The notes beneath the pieces were generated by a model. The model did no database searches. It was given only the letters and a program-made list of their open reading frames with translations, and was not told the DNA's origin. This document shows, piece after piece, positions 23,188-35,683 of a stretch of DNA of 64,000 nucleotides. The translations under genes and the position numbers were made by a program. How positions within the stretch are numbered: position 1 is the stretch's first letter; the number at the start of each line of letters is the position of its first letter. This DNA comes from Trileptium ribeirensis (taxonomy: Eukaryota > Nematoda > Enoplea > Enoplida > Thoracostomopsidae). The stretch is from positions 20,681 to 84,680 of the forward strand of contig JASANE010012370.1 in NCBI GenBank assembly GCA_030248225.1, in the 5' to 3' direction.

Positions 23188-24867
23188 CACTAAACACTTA
23201 AAATAAAGATACTATTACTAAGTCTATATAACATTTCGGCAATCAAATACTTATCGATATTTCTGTTCTTTAAGATTCGCCATGTGGTACTACACATTAG
23301 CCATAATATTCAAGTTCACAAGTCGAAATCCATAAACCAGGACTCGCGCAGTTCTTTACGCACTTAGACTGCTGCCTACTAAAGACAGAATAAAATCAAA
23401 AGTAATTCAAAAGCACAAGAAAGCCGCTACGCTACCAACTATAAAAGGAAACCCGACTCAATATTAACTCTCCAAATACGTGTTCTATTAGCCAGGTAGT
23501 GGAAGAGCAAAGGAAAAGTAATAAAAATTAGTAATCAGCGTGTACACCTCACCACAACGAGTCTCCAACATAATATCAGAAGTAAAACAAAATCAATTTA
23601 TGTTACCTAAAAAACACGTGATTTTATGCAAATTAGCTAAGGATTAAAAAAAATTTAAGATTAAAACAAGGAAGAAAGTAACTTAGGGGATAGGGGCGTT
23701 TAATAAATAAAATTATGTAAAATTAAATGTTCGGCCTGGAAACGGAGGTTTCGTAGTTTTGGAACTCAAGGGACCTTTAGCAGCCTATGGAGCCACCGTC
23801 AACTAAAGCGCCAGATTGCTATGTAATTTGCGAAGAAATAAATAAATAACAAATTTTGAAGCTCAGAGAGAAAGTATTTCGGCCCATGATTAAAACCATA
23901 GATGGTCATAGATGGGAAGGGTATTATCTCCCTGAAGCTCGCACGCCTCATTAGGGCATGGTCGCTAACACTGGGAGGAAAATTGATATCCATGATACTC
24001 TGAACCGCCCCACATTTTACCCCTTCACAAAGACACAAACGCTGGACATACGGAAAATTTTGGAAAAATCGAGAGAACATGGGGGAAACTAGGCAAAATT
24101 ATCATAAATTGTTGAAAAATTGATAAAAACGTGGAAAATTGTCCAAAATCGAGTGAAACTTTTGACTAGAGATTTTGACTCCTAAAAATCTCAACAAAAC
24201 TTATCCCCCTTTACGTGCTCAGAAGTCGACCGAGAACACTACCGGGAGGCGCACAAATCCCCCTGCGACATCTTTCCACTAATCTCCCCCGATGTACTCG
24301 CTATTTCCGCTGGAACACCGAAGCTCGCCCTTGTATGACCAAAACCTACAATCAACTGAATATTGTCGTAGTCATTAGTCGTATATATATGTTAACCAAA
24401 TTTTTTGCGGTACAATCAGTAATTCGACGAACTAGCACGGTCATAAATAATACGAGATGACTTTAAGTTTAAATTGTATGATGGCTGCCCTACTCCAAGA
24501 AACTGATCTATAACTGCACTAAATGCAATCGTTACCTTAGAAAAACCTTATACCTATGTCTTTCTTTATCCGTGGTTCCGTCCTAACTTTCGCAGATCAA
24601 GGAACATAAATAACAAACTCTAGGAATCTGTTTAATTTTTCGAAACAACAATTTGCACAGCACCATAAATATACTTAACATTATTCCAGACCGAAAAGCG
24701 CACGGATATGAAGTCGATCGTGTGCCAGTGACGCGTATTACCGCTGCAAAAGTTGAAATTTTTAACTGACTGGTGTACAGACGTACTGACTGGTAACGTA
24801 GCTGAACGGACATATATACAAGTCTGCCGTGACTGTGTAGCTTTTCAAAACAGCCAGCCGTTGACGT
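23188..24867. other. No recognisable gene
   Basis: AT-rich sequence without coding similarity or resolved repeats. Confidence 0.4.
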
Positions 24868-27800
24868 TGTAATACGTCCTTGGTAGTCAAAGGAGATACT
24901 ATTTATAGCGCAGAAATCGTATGTGTAACTGTACTAGGACCAGTTCCGACCCTAAGAGATCCCAACTGGACCACTCTGAATTTTTACTGTGGTGTCCGGA
25001 CAACCCCGGCTTACACGATTCCCTGGTGGAACCCGGTCTGACCGATGGGAACTGCTTAGCTTAGCAGGCCGCCGGCGGGTTCACCAGAGTGTTCGGCCTG
25101 GCCCCTAGGACGGCCCACATGTCTAATGGTATGGAGGTCCCCCTGAGGGAGGGTCATCCCCTAAGCCTGCTCACAGGTAATAAGGCTGACCCGTCTTTCC
25201 CTCACTTTCTGTTATTGGGCCCTATACCCTATGCCAAGATCAAAATTCACTAACGGTAGAGCCCATTTTAGAAAGATTTTGGGGATCCAAGGACTATTCT
25301 GTTACCCTTGGGTCCGAATACGCTGAGATGAGGCTGTGTCCTCTTAGTTCAACTTAGAGTCCGACAACGCTGAGCCTACTCGGGCTAACATATATCTTCG
25401 GGAAAACGGATGGATACTGGTGTTAAAGCTCAAAAACTTGGGCCAAAACTCGTTGCTAACGAGAGACGAACGGGGTGCGGGCGCGAGCAGAGCTGGAGAA
25501 CGCTGCGGGTAAGCCAGCTTGTTCATAGTTGTGCCACTACACTTGGGACGGGTGTGGCAGAAAGTCAATTCTAGCAAGGCCGATACGGATACTTGGGCGG
25601 GTAGCGAGGATAGGGCAGCGGGAAAACGGCATGACGGGAGCGAGCATCATGGCGGCAGTGTGCTGGAGGAGGACACGGGGCCGAGATCAAACACCGTTGA
25701 GCACCTTAGTGGGGTCGAGTATTTTCTTGCAACAGAGCGCCTGATTTAAATCAAACTAGTTCGCCTAATAAAATCACACGCAAAAATTTTTATTCCTTGG
25801 GTTAATTTTTTTCGACACGACAATAACATACGCACACTCAAAACGTAATTATCACCCACTTGGGTGTATATGACAATTAGATTATTTACATCAAAGGTGG
25901 GCCGGGACCCGAGCCCACGCGCGCGGTCCTGGGCGCAAGCGATGCCGAAGCGATTAGTCTAAAACGATAGAAATTTGTCCCCCTTTTTGTTGCACAAACC
26001 CGTTGGATGACGAAATGATTCTTGTGAACTCCAATTGGGCTATTTTCGAAGCGCGGAACCCTCAACCCAAAATTTGTTATTTAGCTCTGCGCCTTCAGTT
26101 TACCTTCACGTTGATCTATAAATTCTGCCACCGTTCGTAGCACCACCCTAAATTTTCCTTTGAATTGTCCTACTCGAATCGTAGAAACGCGGGCGCAGCA
26201 CTTACGAGGGCGCGAGGCATCCAACGGACACCCCAGCACCCGCCAGGGCTGCCCCTATTCCTATGCCTAAGCGGGAAATTTTTAAAACTCTGTGGGATGC
26301 CTCGGGCGGGCCTCTTCCACGCGGCCGCAGTCGAAGACTCCACCCGAGCCAAACACGACTTCAACTGTAAGCTTCAAATTCCCGCAGTCAAAAGTTTGAA
26401 CGACGGCTCCCTTAAAACGTTTGAGTCCTAGGGGTTACAACCAACTAGCACCTAACCAAAAATTTAAATTTAATAATTTTAATAATATTTAATAATTTAA
26501 TAAGAAACTTTTTTCGTTCAAATGCAATTAAAAACCAAGGTAATTCGAAAGATAATAGGCAATAAAAGGTAATAATAAAGATAATAATAAGACTACATGA
26601 ACAGCTTTTAAAATAAGTGCCAATTTTTTACAACCTGACACGCGCCAGATGTACTTTACACGATTCACCCCTGGGCACTAACAATGCTTGCACCCCAGGG
26701 AGTGGGAAACCAGTCGAGCGCTGGTACGTTTTCCCCTTTTTTTCATAAATTTGTCGCGATTTTAACCCTAATTTTGCAAAAGCTCAACCCGCCGTCCGCA
26801 GCGTGGGCACTACACTTACGGGAGCGCGAGGTATCCGACGGACATCCCAGCACCCGCAAGGGCTGTCTCTTGTCCTAAGTTTGAGGAAAATCAAACAACG
26901 AAAAGCCTCGGGCGGGCCTCTTCCACACGGCTGCATGCCGAAGAGCCCACCCGGGCGAAAAGACCGAAAAGTCAAGCTAAAAGAAAAATAACAAGATGGC
27001 GACAACCGCCAAAACCCCGACCAAATTTGTTGGTGACGATCTCGACTGGTCCCATTTTAAAAGGGTACCGTTTCCTTTTATACCGGCTACTAGCCCCCTT
27101 TTTTCCGCTGTTTTCCTTATGTCCCTAACTACTGTCTGAACGTTTAAAATTTAAAAGTTTAAAATAAGCTATATAATACACATATAACGGCTACACTAAA
27201 CGTAAACAAAGACGCACGACGTACAATACATTAGACGCTGGCCTTTAGCAATTGCCGCCTGGTAGCCTCTATGCAGAAAACAACGCCAGCAGCCACGTGT
27301 GGCCGAAACGTGCCAGCAACACCAAACCTCGCGCTGGTTGGCGTGGCGAAATTTTTAGAGAAAGTTATAACGGCGCTCAGGGCGCCGTTTGCTCATAGGG
27401 ATATCGGCACATTTTTGCCGATATCTCGTGAACGAAAGACACCACGCGGTCGGCTAGGACCAGAATCATGCCCTGGCAGACCAGCTGTTGATGAAATCAA
27501 AAATTTAATCGCATCTCCCACGAGAGGCCCGTTAGAGGCCGATTTAGGCATAAGAAACCCAAAATTTTAGTGTCCCGATTAGGTTTAGAGGATCCTGAGC
27601 TGACCCGTGGGAGTGAGCGGCCCGGTTTTCGACTAAATAATTAGGATGGGACCCGATAAGTGTACTGGGCTCCAAATACCGGGGAGTTTTGGTTATTTTA
27701 GTTGTCCTTTTAGGCTTAGAAAATTGGGGGCTTAAACGCCTGTTCGGGGGTCCGTAAGTATCTAGGGGAACCAAATGTTTTGACCCGCTGGGACAATTTG

Positions 27801-28517
27801 GCACCCCTAGAGAGTTCTTAAGATGGTTTCGTCACCCCCGCTCCCTTAAGTTTGGTAGAAAACCCAAAAATTGAAGTTTTATCTCTACACCCTGAAATAT
27901 TATCTTAGGAAATTTGTACCCGAAATTTCGTTTTCTTTAGACGGAAAACTTTGGCTTGGATGAGCGTGATCGGCCTTCGTACAAAATTTCTGCACTGATC
28001 CAGACAGTCCATAACTACATATATATAATGCACATTACAAGTATAACAAATACCAAGTATTTCCCAGTAACTCTGCTGTTTGTGCGCTGGGTTCAGAATC
28101 GGGACGACCGTCTTTTCGTACCCCTCCCCAAAAATTTCTGTAATATCCGTTGGTCCCTGGCTCCTGCGAGCGCACACCCGTCCTTTATAAACGATAACAT
28201 AATATGCAAAACAGTTTATAACGAAGCATAATGTCGATCAATTTTTTTATACGAGGATCGACCGGACACCCGTAACCGTTACCTTCTTTTCATTTTCGGT
28301 GCCAAAATCATCTCGGACACCTTCGGGCGGTGGAATATGACCTTACAAGAACAATACGCAAAAATACGATATTTTATTTCACATTAATAATAACATGACA
28401 CAATTATAACAAACGGAGGTCACACTCCACCGGTATCCGGTTGTCCGTTCCTTTCCTTCCTTGCAATTTTGATACTTTCCACGCGTGTTATCATTTTCAT
28501 AAAGTTGGGCTGTTACA
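24868..28517 (-). mobile_element. Diverged, inverted LTR related to the giant LTR family
   Basis: Read on the minus strand it begins TGTAACAGCCC (complement of 28507-28517) and ends ATTACA (complement of 24868-24873), matching the TGTAACAGG...TTATTACA ends of the LTRs at 29546 and 40734. Near its 3' end, 25040-25215 aligns block by block with the complement of 36185-36340: AGCTTAGCAGGCCGC, GTGTTCGG, TGTCTAAT, GGAGGTCCCCCTGAGGGAGG and CCTGCTCACAGGT. The interior is mostly unalignable by eye and the length is about half that of the solo LTR. No matching target duplication is visible, so the exact ends are less certain than the homology. Confidence 0.6.
26188..26960. repeat. Two imperfect copies of a 160-bp GC-rich segment
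   Basis: Copy 1 (about 26188-26350) and copy 2 (about 26800-26960) share CACTTACG, CGACGGACATCCCAGCACCCGC-like and CCTCGGGCGGGCCTCTTCCAC blocks, separated by an AT-rich spacer with TAATAATTTAATAA runs. They lie inside the inverted LTR. Frames on both strands are conserved in sense, but the composition may account for this and no family is recognised. Confidence 0.7.
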
Positions 28518-29545
28518 TAACGACATATTCAACAAAATGATGACTACAGATACATACATAGATTACATAAAATGTGTTAATGTGAAAGCATTGGGTTTGC
28601 GCAGATGAGGTAAACTCAGCATGAAGACGTAGTTGTAAAATGATAGGCGTATATAAGGAGCGGCTGTTACCCAACAGGTTTTAAGTTTACAGCATAAAGC
28701 ATCGAAGACTTTAGGCTAAACAACTTTGCTTAGGCAGTCTGGATTGCTGGCCTGCATCAGGTGAGGTTTAATTAGGCCGCAGACATTATCCTCACAATTA
28801 TTTTCCTAATGACTATGTACTCTCCTTACGATAACATAATGTTAATAAAATCAACAGATATAGCGCGTAACCTTCAACGTGGCAGCTCTCTTATGTAGCA
28901 AGTGCGAGGAGATGGAAGGTTTGGCCCATATCTTGGAGTATAATTTGTTTACGAAAACGAACAACTGCAGGGCAATAGGTTATACAGAGCAGCAATCTTA
29001 CACCGTTACCAATACAAATAATGTAAAGCTGACGGAGATCAGCGCTTGCTGACTATACATTAAGGTACTGAGGTTTACATTTCGTTTTACACAAGACTGG
29101 TGCTTAAACTTTGAAATGCTATGTACCAAGTGTACCCCACGTATAAAAGCTAATGAAGCAAAAGTTAAATTGTGCTGACTTTTCGTGATGGTTGAAAGTC
29201 TAAAATTAACAGCGGAAAGAGGGGTTGTTTTGAAGTTAGCACCGTTTACTGTGGGATACAGCAGTTATAAACTCCAAGGAACGTCATTACTTTTACGTCA
29301 TCTGAATTTGTTTGTCGCTATGTATTTTACACAGAACTGTTCTTCCTCAAATATAGCAAGACCACTTTAGTATACTGAGCACAATTTCTGAAAATTTGCG
29401 ATAACGGGAAAACATAGTTTACTACAGAAAAACAGAGCGTTTATTACAATGCAAATAAACAAAAAGCAATACTGATAAATATAAATATATACTTAAATTA
29501 CAGGCCATTGGCACATGTTAACACAATGCCAACTTGATGCCTGTA
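28518..29545. other. No recognisable gene
   Basis: AT-rich spacer between two LTRs. Nothing coding or structured could be supported. Confidence 0.4.
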
Positions 29546-29727
29546 TGTAACAGGTCCGTTCCGGCCCCGTTACGAGCATCTTCATGATTCCAGCACCTTA
29601 AATTGTAGCGAAAACCCGTTGGCACTTATATCTTGGTAACGAATGGAATACTAAGTATGGCTAAGGGTTATTTTAGGAAATTGTGGTGGAAATACGTGAT
29701 ACCATATCAAAGGTTATTCAATAATAA

Positions 29728-30020
29728 ACTTTGTCGTAATTTGTAAAAATGTTATAATCTTTGTCGTAATTTATAAAAATGTTATCAACTTTGTCGTAAT
29801 TTATAAAAATGTTATAATCTTTGCCGTAATTTATAAAGATGTTATAAACTTTGCCGTAATTTATAAAAATGTTATTATCTTTGCCGTAATTTATTACAAT
29901 GTTATCAACTTTGTCGTAATTTATAAAAATGTTATAAACTTTGTCGTAGTTTACAAAAATGTCATAAACTTTGTCGTATCTTATAAAAATGTCATAAGCC
30001 TTGCTGTATTGCATAGTTGT
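29728..30020 (-). repeat. AT-rich minisatellite in solo LTR, 30-bp period
   Basis: About ten units of CTTTGTCGTAATTTATAAAA plus ATGTTATAAT. The minus strand reads as a decapeptide repeat of the NYDKVYNIFI type only because 30 is divisible by three. The 5' and 3' LTRs of the full element have a different AT-rich tandem array at the same place. Confidence 0.85.
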
Positions 30021-32067
30021 TTTGTAAAATATTGTCGTAACGTATGCCGTGTATCGTTGCATGATTCGCCTCACCAAACTCTTACCGGGACGAGTGTTAT
30101 GAGTTGAACGAACTAGAGAAAACTACGCTGCCTAAACCGATTCGTAAAACTGGACATGGAGTCCCACACCGATGGAAACTGGAAATTATGCGGCATTCAC
30201 GTTATAAAGTCTGCGCTGTTTGGAACTTTTGTGTCCCTGTAGTCGCGACCCTACTGTATAGACACTCAGGGTGACACCCATACTTTAAATCAATAACCGA
30301 GGGTGTGCGGCACACCGCTAGCAACTACATTTTTTCTTGACAGTATCGTACACACTCTTAGCTACCAATCTGGCGCGAATTAACTATAACGGACACCGTC
30401 TGTAGCTAATGCGGTTTATTAGTCAACTGTCCTGTGTAGTTTTTCTAAATTTACGATATTTGTATCTAGCCCACATGAACATTGCTCAAATAATTTCGAA
30501 CACTGTCAATAAAACAGCCAGAAGACACGGTGTGTCTGATACATTCGAGAAGTTGTAATACGCTTTACTAGCTAACTTTGAAGAAATTTATTAAAACTTG
30601 GAGTGTCTAAGACACCCTGTGTGGTGGACATAGGTTCAAAACGTTGGGGACATTATAACGTGAACGCCGCATTAGGCTGAAACCCAACCAGCAGATACTA
30701 TATGCTAAAGTTTTGACGGTTATGACAGTCCGGGAATAGGAGGCCCCTGGATGCACGTTCGAATTAACAAGTTTATTTAGACAAAACTCAAAAATATCAA
30801 ACTTACGTGGTTTTAGCTGTATACTAACTAACCCACGGTCAAGAGAAATCACAATTCGCAACCCACTAAATTTACACGTAGGGTAGCTTTCGAGCTTACA
30901 AGGGATGACAGATACAGGGTTAATGTGATGGCCCGCACCCGTCTACTGCGGTATTATCCGGGGAATAACCGGGGCACGCAAGTAGAACATTTTGAGGATT
31001 ATGATTGGACATTCAAAATCGCCCAGGACAGTCCCTGAACCTCGCTCGTAACGTATATAGACAACCGCTACTTACGCTAAGTTGGGTTGCCGGAGTAGAA
31101 TCAGGATTATTACTTTCCATATATTTATGACATACCGTATATATGCGTGTGTACGTGCCCCTTAGCCGATTACGTACGATCTCAAAACACCTGTGCCTGC
31201 CGTGAACGTAACTGTGTATATTTCAGGCAAACTCGCCCTTTTTGTTATTACCTCGCTGCAACATATGACTGATGCAAGCCTCACCTTCCGACATCCTCGC
31301 TGTCCCACCCCATTTCTGAACTTGTGCATGCGACCCCTCGTTTCGTTCATAGTGACTAAGTGAGTCCAACGACGTGCACCGAACCCCCGTTCGGATCCCC
31401 GCTGACCCGCTGTAGTCACCCAAAGGTGTCCAAATCTCTGTTGTCCGTGGGCGCCGATACTGCGAGATTTTCCACTCAATTCTAAAATGGGCGAACTGTC
31501 CCTCGTCGTGTTCGCCTCGTCGAGACGTCCCCAAAAATACCCCGTGGGTCTCCGCCCGCCGCCCCGTTAACCCGGCACAGCCGGCGAAAGCGGCCCTACC
31601 GTAGCCGCTACTCTCTCTAATCGTTGCAATTGTAGTACCATTTTTACCCCTGCCGCTCCGGCAGCGATATCACCCCTCATTCAAATCGCCGCTTGACGGC
31701 GAGTCCAACGATACCCGGCGGGCGTCGCTCCACCCAACCGTTAACGCAGGAGAGCCCGCTAAAGCTCCCCATACTTATATACATCGGAACCCATAGGTGG
31801 GTTCCGACCCGCTATTACGCCCTTCCCCCTCGTGTTTGGTACCGATCGACTCTCGACTCCATCCTTTGTCCTGGGACCGAATCTAACCCCAGCCCCTCGA
31901 AAACCCCCCGGGATCCCTATTGTCCCGTTTTCCTTCCCACGCCCTCTTCGTGTCCTCGTTGTCCTTTTGTCTTCTTGTCCTCGCTCTCTCTATCCGCCGT
32001 TTTTGGTCGCTCTTCTTCGTCGTCGTGTTGTTGTTGTTGTTGCGGGTGTGTTGTAAATATGTGTTTA

Positions 32068-32095
32068 TCCTGAGCGACCTTTCTGTCGCTCAGGA
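32068..32095. repeat. 11-bp stem-loop in LTR
   Basis: TCCTGAGCGAC, a 6-nt pyrimidine loop, then the perfect complement. The identical hairpin is at 62523-62550 in the 3' LTR, surrounded by diverged GT-rich and CT-rich sequence, so the stem is better kept than its surroundings. Confidence 0.75.
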
Positions 32096-32099
32096 CGCC

Positions 32100-32225
32100 G
32101 CTATGTCTACTGTGTGTAGTGTGTGTATTTGTATATGTGTATCCATGTGTGTAGACATATATGTTTATATATATTATATCTATATGTAAGTGTCATATAT
32201 GCATATATATGTATGTATATAAGGA
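32100..32225. repeat. GT/AT microsatellite in LTR
   Basis: Runs of TGTGTGTA and ATATATGTATAT follow the hairpin. A related run is at about 62566-62645. Confidence 0.7.
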
Positions 32226-34770
32226 CACAACATAAGATCGGACGGACAAGGACACCACATACAAAAAGCGACAAATTTAAGAGTTTTACGGACGGACAAA
32301 ATACGGACGATTAGGACGAACGGGAGGTGGCTTTAGGGTTCTCCCGCGAACCCTATGGGAATTGGAGTAGGGCCCCTGACCGGTTCGGAGCTCGTCGGAG
32401 TTTTCCCGTCCCTGGCATCGAGACGGACGTTTTCCCATCGTCGGTTCTCGCCGGTGAGCCGTTAAAACATAGGTAGTCGTATGAAAATCGTAAATTAGCT
32501 CGATTTTTCTCGATGTTTCACGATGTCCTCATGAACGAGGGTGATCTGCCAAGTTAAATTTGGCTTAATTATGAGGGCGGCAGGTCGAACCACAAAGGCG
32601 ACGTAGCAGATGGGGTCGCCAAACAATTAGGGCTTCAGCTGATTGCTGGTCGTTACGTGGGACGACGAGTTGGCGGTTACACCAAGGAAAACGAGCAAAT
32701 AAATTCAAAATCTTTGGAGATCGAGTGTCCCGGATGTCGCAGCCACTCTGGGACAGGAAAATGAACAAACAAGATTCAAATTTCAACGAACATCCGGCAC
32801 TAATTGCTGGAAGCTCAGATTTCATGAGAAAATTGGGACGAAAATCGCAGATGGTCAACTTCCAAGTACTCGGAGGGTTCAAATTTGATGTCGGCAAATT
32901 TAATTGAAGCCGACTATCTCTAAGGACATCGACGGCTTACGGTAGCCGTCAAAATTTGAATTTCCGGAAGTGTCCCCAATTGGACACTGAACAAGAAACC
33001 AAAAAAGTGGGCGTCAAGCAATCGCCAACGATAGGACGGCGACAAAATCGCCATCCCACAACATGAGCGAAAATTTTGAGGCGACGACCAACGCGCCGAC
33101 TCGTCGAATCAGTTGGACTTCGACAGCGCGGAATTCGGTCGACTTTACTGACCGGCTACGACGCATTATTTTCTGTTCATAGTTTTCATGTAGCTCTGGT
33201 TTTTCGCTTTTCACTTTTGCTTCGGATCGACTCTATGGACGAAAGATTTCCGCGTAGGTGTATACCTCGCGAAGGGGGTTCAGCTGGTGCTGCCCCAAGG
33301 ATCAACGTTCGTAAGTATGAGGAAGGTCTAGGGATAGCAGGGGTTTATTTTCCCTGTTAATTGAAGAGTAACAGGTCGTTCGTTTAGTTACCTCCTGAAT
33401 GTAGCGCGCCCTCGCCCCTAGGAAGAAACATTCTCGTTCGGGCTCTCACCCACCAAGTCCCCACCGAAATGCTACACACAACCTTATCTGGAATCAATCA
33501 CTAATACCGAGTTCCGACGTATGAGATGTTAGGCGATTTAGGGTACACTCGTGCAGAGCGCTGTGAGGACTGATCAACCAATTCGAAGTCTTTCTGATTC
33601 CCCGTGGTCTTAGGCAGGGCACAACAAAATGGACGCTTGTCGTCCTGGTTTTACATGACTTGCCTCTTTTGAGTTTTAGGATCGTCGAATTTTCCTGAGC
33701 CGACCACGGTAAAAAATTCATTGAACGTGCATGCCACCGAAATAGGGACTTGTTCAATGGTTTTGCTATTATGCTTTTCAAATTTGTAGTATCGTAGATC
33801 GTTCAACGCTCATGCCGTGTTTGAGCTTGAGCAGAAACGCAGATTAGGGACGGAGGACTAGCCTCCGTCGGGCTTTAGGAAGCCCTTAAAATTTCTTTTA
33901 TTCTACTGAGCTAGGAAAATTTGGGTTCACAAAAGACGAAACAAATTCTAGGCACGCCAACTTGAGCTTAAGGTGTTTGCTGACTTCACGGAATGCTGAT
34001 TAGGAGTCGTTTTGGTTCAATTGTTTGACACTGATTTTAGAATGCTTACGCGACGAATTCGGTAGGCATCCCATTTAAACACCAATTTCATTAGGACGAC
34101 TGACCGGAGACACATTAGGTGTCCATTTTGACCCTCGTGTGAGCCAAAAGAGCTGGAGGAACAAGGCACCCAGCCGATCAAAATTTCGCCGACCTCGCTT
34201 GGTGACGAGCACGCTCTGCTTGGTGGTAACACACCAATTTCCTGACACAAAAGACTACTTTCGATAAACAATTCGGTTTACCAGTGTTCACCATTGTAAT
34301 ATGACGTGGTCTTCTTTCGAGACCCACGTCCAAAAATAAACGTCGCTAAATAAACGGATACCCGGTTCATTGCTACAGGATCGGTTAATGCCCTTGCGGG
34401 AGGAACACTTCGTGTTCCCGTCGCTAAAAACAGAACATATTTATTCCTTACCCCAATAAAGAAAAAACTAGCCGACTCGCCCAGGCCATTTTGGCCCCAA
34501 ACCGAGCGAGTGCAAAGCCCTGTTTTCTTTGTTCAACAAGTTGATCGCTGAGTTTAATTTCATTTTACTATTTATCCTGATTTGCCCGTTAGGCTATGTA
34601 CTATGTATGCCCAGATTCCGTGGTTTTTCCACAGTTTCAATGCTTGCCTTTTTATTTTCCAGTATCATGAGTTGATCCTGCACGGAGAATTCAAGCCCAC
34701 TGCAGAATCTTTAGCTCTAACAAGCCAGCCATAGGAACACAGCGACATCGACTAGTATGTCGATAATAAC

Positions 34771-34794
34771 TCAACTGCACTACAGTGCAGTTGA
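34771..34794. repeat. 11-bp palindrome with 2-nt spacer in solo LTR
   Basis: TCAACTGCACT and its complement are separated by AC. The core CAGTGCAGT word recurs just downstream (34797-34815). It lies in the part of the LTR missing from the 5' LTR of the full element, so conservation cannot be tested here. Confidence 0.6.
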
Positions 34795-35448
34795 GACACT
34801 GCAACAATGCAGTGGACGATGAAAATGCCTGCGATAGAGAGAGGCAAAGAAAGAACAGACAAACAGAAAAAAAGACGCGGATGCGTCCGAGGCCGATCGC
34901 CCCTGGCCCGACTGTTCAAAACGACCCCCAGTGTAGGAGATAATGCCGATTCGCCCATCGGCTAGGTGCGTTCAGCCGGTAAAACTTGCCCCCACCAAAA
35001 TTCTAGCGGAGGAATCAAATTGAAATCGATCAGCTGAGCTCCCCCCTGGGGGGCTGCCCCGAATATCATCTGGAAGGGCGTATCGTGTTATTTAACGTCA
35101 CGACTGCATTCCCCTGCCCGAATGTGATAAATTAATCTCTCCCCATTTCTCTTCTTCTTTCGCTTCCGGTTCGGTCAGTCGTATTGAAAGGTAGGCTAGG
35201 TTGCCAGCAACAATAGAATGAGCCTAAGAATTAGTAGATCTACGAATGTATTGCTAGGGTAAATTATTTAGCGCCCCTGGTGACACTCTGTCACCGACGT
35301 TGCTCTAAATAGCGATTAGATTGTAGTAAGAAGCTCGCATAACCAGGTTTAGCCGTGTTTTTCTCGTAGCCCCGCCTAACGTCCGTCGCTGTGTGAATTT
35401 ACTCGTCACTCGTGGTGACACCCTGTTTAGGAGCAATTTCGAAGCACT

Positions 35449-35520
35449 CTAGGGCCCCTGCTTATTACGCCGCACAGCAGATTATTGCGCTAACGTTGAG
35501 CTGAAGCAGGGCGCCCCTAG
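35449..35520. repeat. Conserved LTR stem-loop near 3' end
   Basis: The arm CTAGGGCCCCTGCTT (35449-35463) pairs with AAGCAGGGCGCCCCTAG (35504-35520) with one bulge. The 5' LTR has the same arms at about 42379-42393 and 42432-42453 with a different loop and a small insertion in the second arm. This suggests an RNA structure in the transcribed part of the LTR. Confidence 0.6.
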
Positions 35521-35677
35521 TCCGCGCACGCGCGGGTATCAGCACGCTCCGATTCTATTCGTCTCTTTAGCGCCCTGCGCCCCGACTTAACGAACCAAAG
35601 CACTAGTCGCGAGTTCTGCCGAGTTTGTCGAACTTAATAAGGAACACTCGTCCCGATAGTAAAATACTGATCGTTGT

Positions 35678-35683
35678 AATAAA
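35678..35683 (+). promoter_or_regulatory. Candidate LTR polyadenylation signal (solo LTR)
   Basis: AATAAA followed by CTTTGT. The same AATAAACTTTGT is at 42631-42642 in the 5' LTR, in a conserved neighbourhood, which supports a real signal over chance. Confidence 0.5.

Noticed and set aside
31693..32073. 126-codon Pro/Ser/Cys-rich frame in the solo LTR and its counterpart at 62161-62448
   Set aside because: Both lie over a CT-rich stretch; the aligned copies do not keep the frame through indels.
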